In this document: piece after piece, positions 16,301-16,555 of the stretch | How the letters are laid out: every line of letters starts with the position of its first letter | Position numbering within the stretch: the stretch's first letter is position 1 | Source: Promethearchaeota archaeon | Lineage (GTDB): Archaea; Asgardarchaeota; Lokiarchaeia; Sigyniarchaeales; Promethearchaeaceae | Direction of reading: 5' to 3' | NCBI GenBank assembly: GCA_014729055.1 | Contig: WJKO01000105.1 | Coordinates: 1-16,555 of the forward strand | Length of the DNA stretch: 16,555 bases | Notes under the pieces: model-generated | The model's database searches: none | What the model was told of the DNA's origin: nothing | Seen by the model: the letters and a program-made list of their open reading frames with translations, nothing else | Made by a program: the position numbers and the translations under genes

Positions 16301-16555
16301 ACTATTAAAGATAAAATATTGAGCAGATGGGCGTATTTATGTTTTATTGATTCCTTAAACGGCTTGCTCGTGCTTACTTTATTGATATTATCAATAATAT
16401 TATTTATTTGATAATCTTTACCCATCTTCTCATAGAGGTCGATTAATGCTTTTTTTTGAGACTCTATATTTTGCAAAATCGTTTTGATTTTTTTCTGCAA
16501 TTTTGCGATGCGTTTTTTAGACTGATCTATTTTATATGTTTGATAATCAATCTCA
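13342..16555 (-). CDS. Large TnpB/Cas12-like RuvC nuclease, N-terminus outside the window
   Basis: The frame is open from 13342 through the right edge. The first in-frame start inside the window is TTG at 16500 (1,052 residues, numbering used here), but 18 further open codons upstream continue a charged coiled-coil-like helix, so the true start is probably outside. Residues 1 to about 500 are helix-rich and Lys-rich, like a guide-recognition lobe. About 505-640 is beta-richer with polar linkers, like a wedge domain. RuvC-I is SSWDVGMRTSAVGIV with D652. An Arg/Lys-rich helix, KKRGNNNKKYRRIQRLYKV from 837, matches the helix before RuvC-II in TnpB. RuvC-II is probably RITRIGERYK with E926. VNASHTSSEYY marks the position where TnpB has its zinc ribbon, but the cysteine pairs are absent. 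RuvC-III is HRDKAASIAVGARL with D1036 (D1031 also possible), 16 residues from the end. The family cuts DNA guided by an RNA. No HNH domain, TnpA or CRISPR array is seen. Catalytic residues appear intact. Confidence 0.75.
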   Translation of the reverse strand, partial: EIDYQTYKIDQSKKRIAKLQKKIKTILQNIESQKKALIDLYEKMGKDYQINNIIDNINKVSTSKPFKESIKHKYAHLLNILSLIVSKCPTNLHRIKSQVRRYYSRRKERLEKMPEHLIDLIDKLPSSSPSSSKIIPLAATKHIEPVKDAKKAPNLIASTAHLHNEIVNLYLDKTYRCIQELFDPSTAKVNIKSAKDAAPIMQLLGFINAYTGTSHSPYRNLMKSAIDKLKPTVISGIGFEAFSTQMENIYSRQNYAAYSRMLHILNSNIDRQILLWSILATLKDFSKQQSKKQQNIVKRFLFQQSIPSHTEFIQGIKDRYFKIAVHLHAIGREILSSSKTYEDFMTNLSKSKKSYLKAAKRKLGNAKLAQASYKRYKRFEEIGKTINKAYIANALKQARNLCFKAITRGVAQSVSPSVKYNEMKERFTFQGLSQTQIEILHVLGDTPSRMRSRLISEHENISNKNTNKKTWQLMKKHFKGNAAVSLATKQDFEQIVNTLYTTLDQKWSDFLNKKETRLDYLNEHKPEFKSNIIVFDTDQKEDDKASFYRYKSNHNKITPIELKCIARKIKSSQNYDGKKLDLENILNKTYGVAEFSSNRLSPIPVKQQDKSTKNNKINGGTNTVVKEFVPKKQQLIVKSKKKIYFNVPYTDGLISTPKRPDKNGKFSSWDVGMRTSAVGIVAEKKNKCIHPKQSFYIDEGPVAFAGKTYDDICADLSLPKNLREKVCELIQCTEKNTLAKKVKAMKLDNLLENAKITDKISANYTPANMSSNYPNRTRVFRDRGSKTRLGMLFNHLATLQNSSGHLAVLQQLVNQACIPIRNKDNQREAMKAEKVLYVLLYRICGAYLVTMNRTKKRGNNNKKYRRIQRLYKVLKKRVTCDFNRMKRKNRSSTVVAEKLLAKSTRKSPLSSVYLNISKHSQNKVDRRSRFISHNTAVRITRIGERYKTTTDGFEKLSWSAMKGFTHAQIVSRMKDLAVVKGRRVAKVNASHTSSEYYKDNLSLKSKPRHHVKGYMIRRYDKANKSYYMEFLPIQRGNMAAISENGSWIDFKHRDKAASIAVGARLCNKGV

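Noticed and set aside
13342..16500. IscB/Cas9-type or IS-transposase identity for the large nuclease
   Set aside because: No HNH motif interrupts the RuvC parts, and no DDE or HUH-Tyr transposase motif is seen. The terminal RD-x-AA motif and the Arg/Lys helix before RuvC-II fit TnpB/Cas12 better.
13212..16555. CRISPR array beside the nuclease
   Set aside because: No regularly spaced repeat series is present in 13212-13341 or within the gene. The TTTGGTA pair is a short tandem repeat without spacers. An array to the right of the window cannot be ruled out.

Overview
The window is AT-rich and tightly packed with genes. It looks archaeal, most likely from an Asgard (Promethearchaeota) genome. 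The evidence for this is the coenzyme F420 genes, a lipoyl synthase of the archaeal two-protein radical SAM kind beside a lipoate ligase, TATA-like and oligo-T signals, and two giant surface proteins with one C-terminal membrane helix of a style seen in Lokiarchaeia-like genomes. The lineage is inferred: no rRNA or other marker gene is present.

Region 1 (1-6924): the start of a small leftward gene, cut by the window edge, is followed by a rightward six-gene run with gaps of 27 bases or less and two overlaps. Its order is radical SAM LipS-type protein, lipoate-protein ligase, second radical SAM LipS-type protein, membrane-tethered metallophosphoesterase, CofE-nitroreductase fusion (FbiB-like), CofD. 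The first three could build and attach lipoyl groups. The last two carry out late steps of F420 synthesis: CofD makes (dehydro)F420-0, the CofE domain adds glutamates, and the nitroreductase domain may reduce a dehydro intermediate. The phosphoesterase has no obvious link to either pathway.

Region 2 (7016-13211): two leftward tandem paralogues of about 1,030 residues each. Both have a signal peptide, a large ectodomain, one transmembrane helix and a short basic tail. They are 13 bases apart with a strong Shine-Dalgarno site between them, so they probably form one operon. The region ends convergently with region 1, with oligo-T stretches facing both ways.

Region 3 (13212-16555): a leftward gene for a very large protein of more than 1,070 residues, open through the right edge. 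Its C-terminal third carries the split RuvC signature of the TnpB/Cas12/Fanzor superfamily: D-x-G-x-R-T, an Arg/Lys-rich helix, a Glu strand, and a terminal RD-x-AA motif. It lacks the usual zinc ribbon cysteines. It is much longer than ordinary TnpB and in the Cas12 size range, but no CRISPR array or TnpA is visible. Just beyond its stop codon lies a short GC-richer segment with two hairpins, which is where a TnpB-type guide RNA scaffold would sit. Base composition of this gene's 3' part differs from its neighbours, suggesting transfer. This nuclease and its 3' segment are the best candidate for an undescribed system here.
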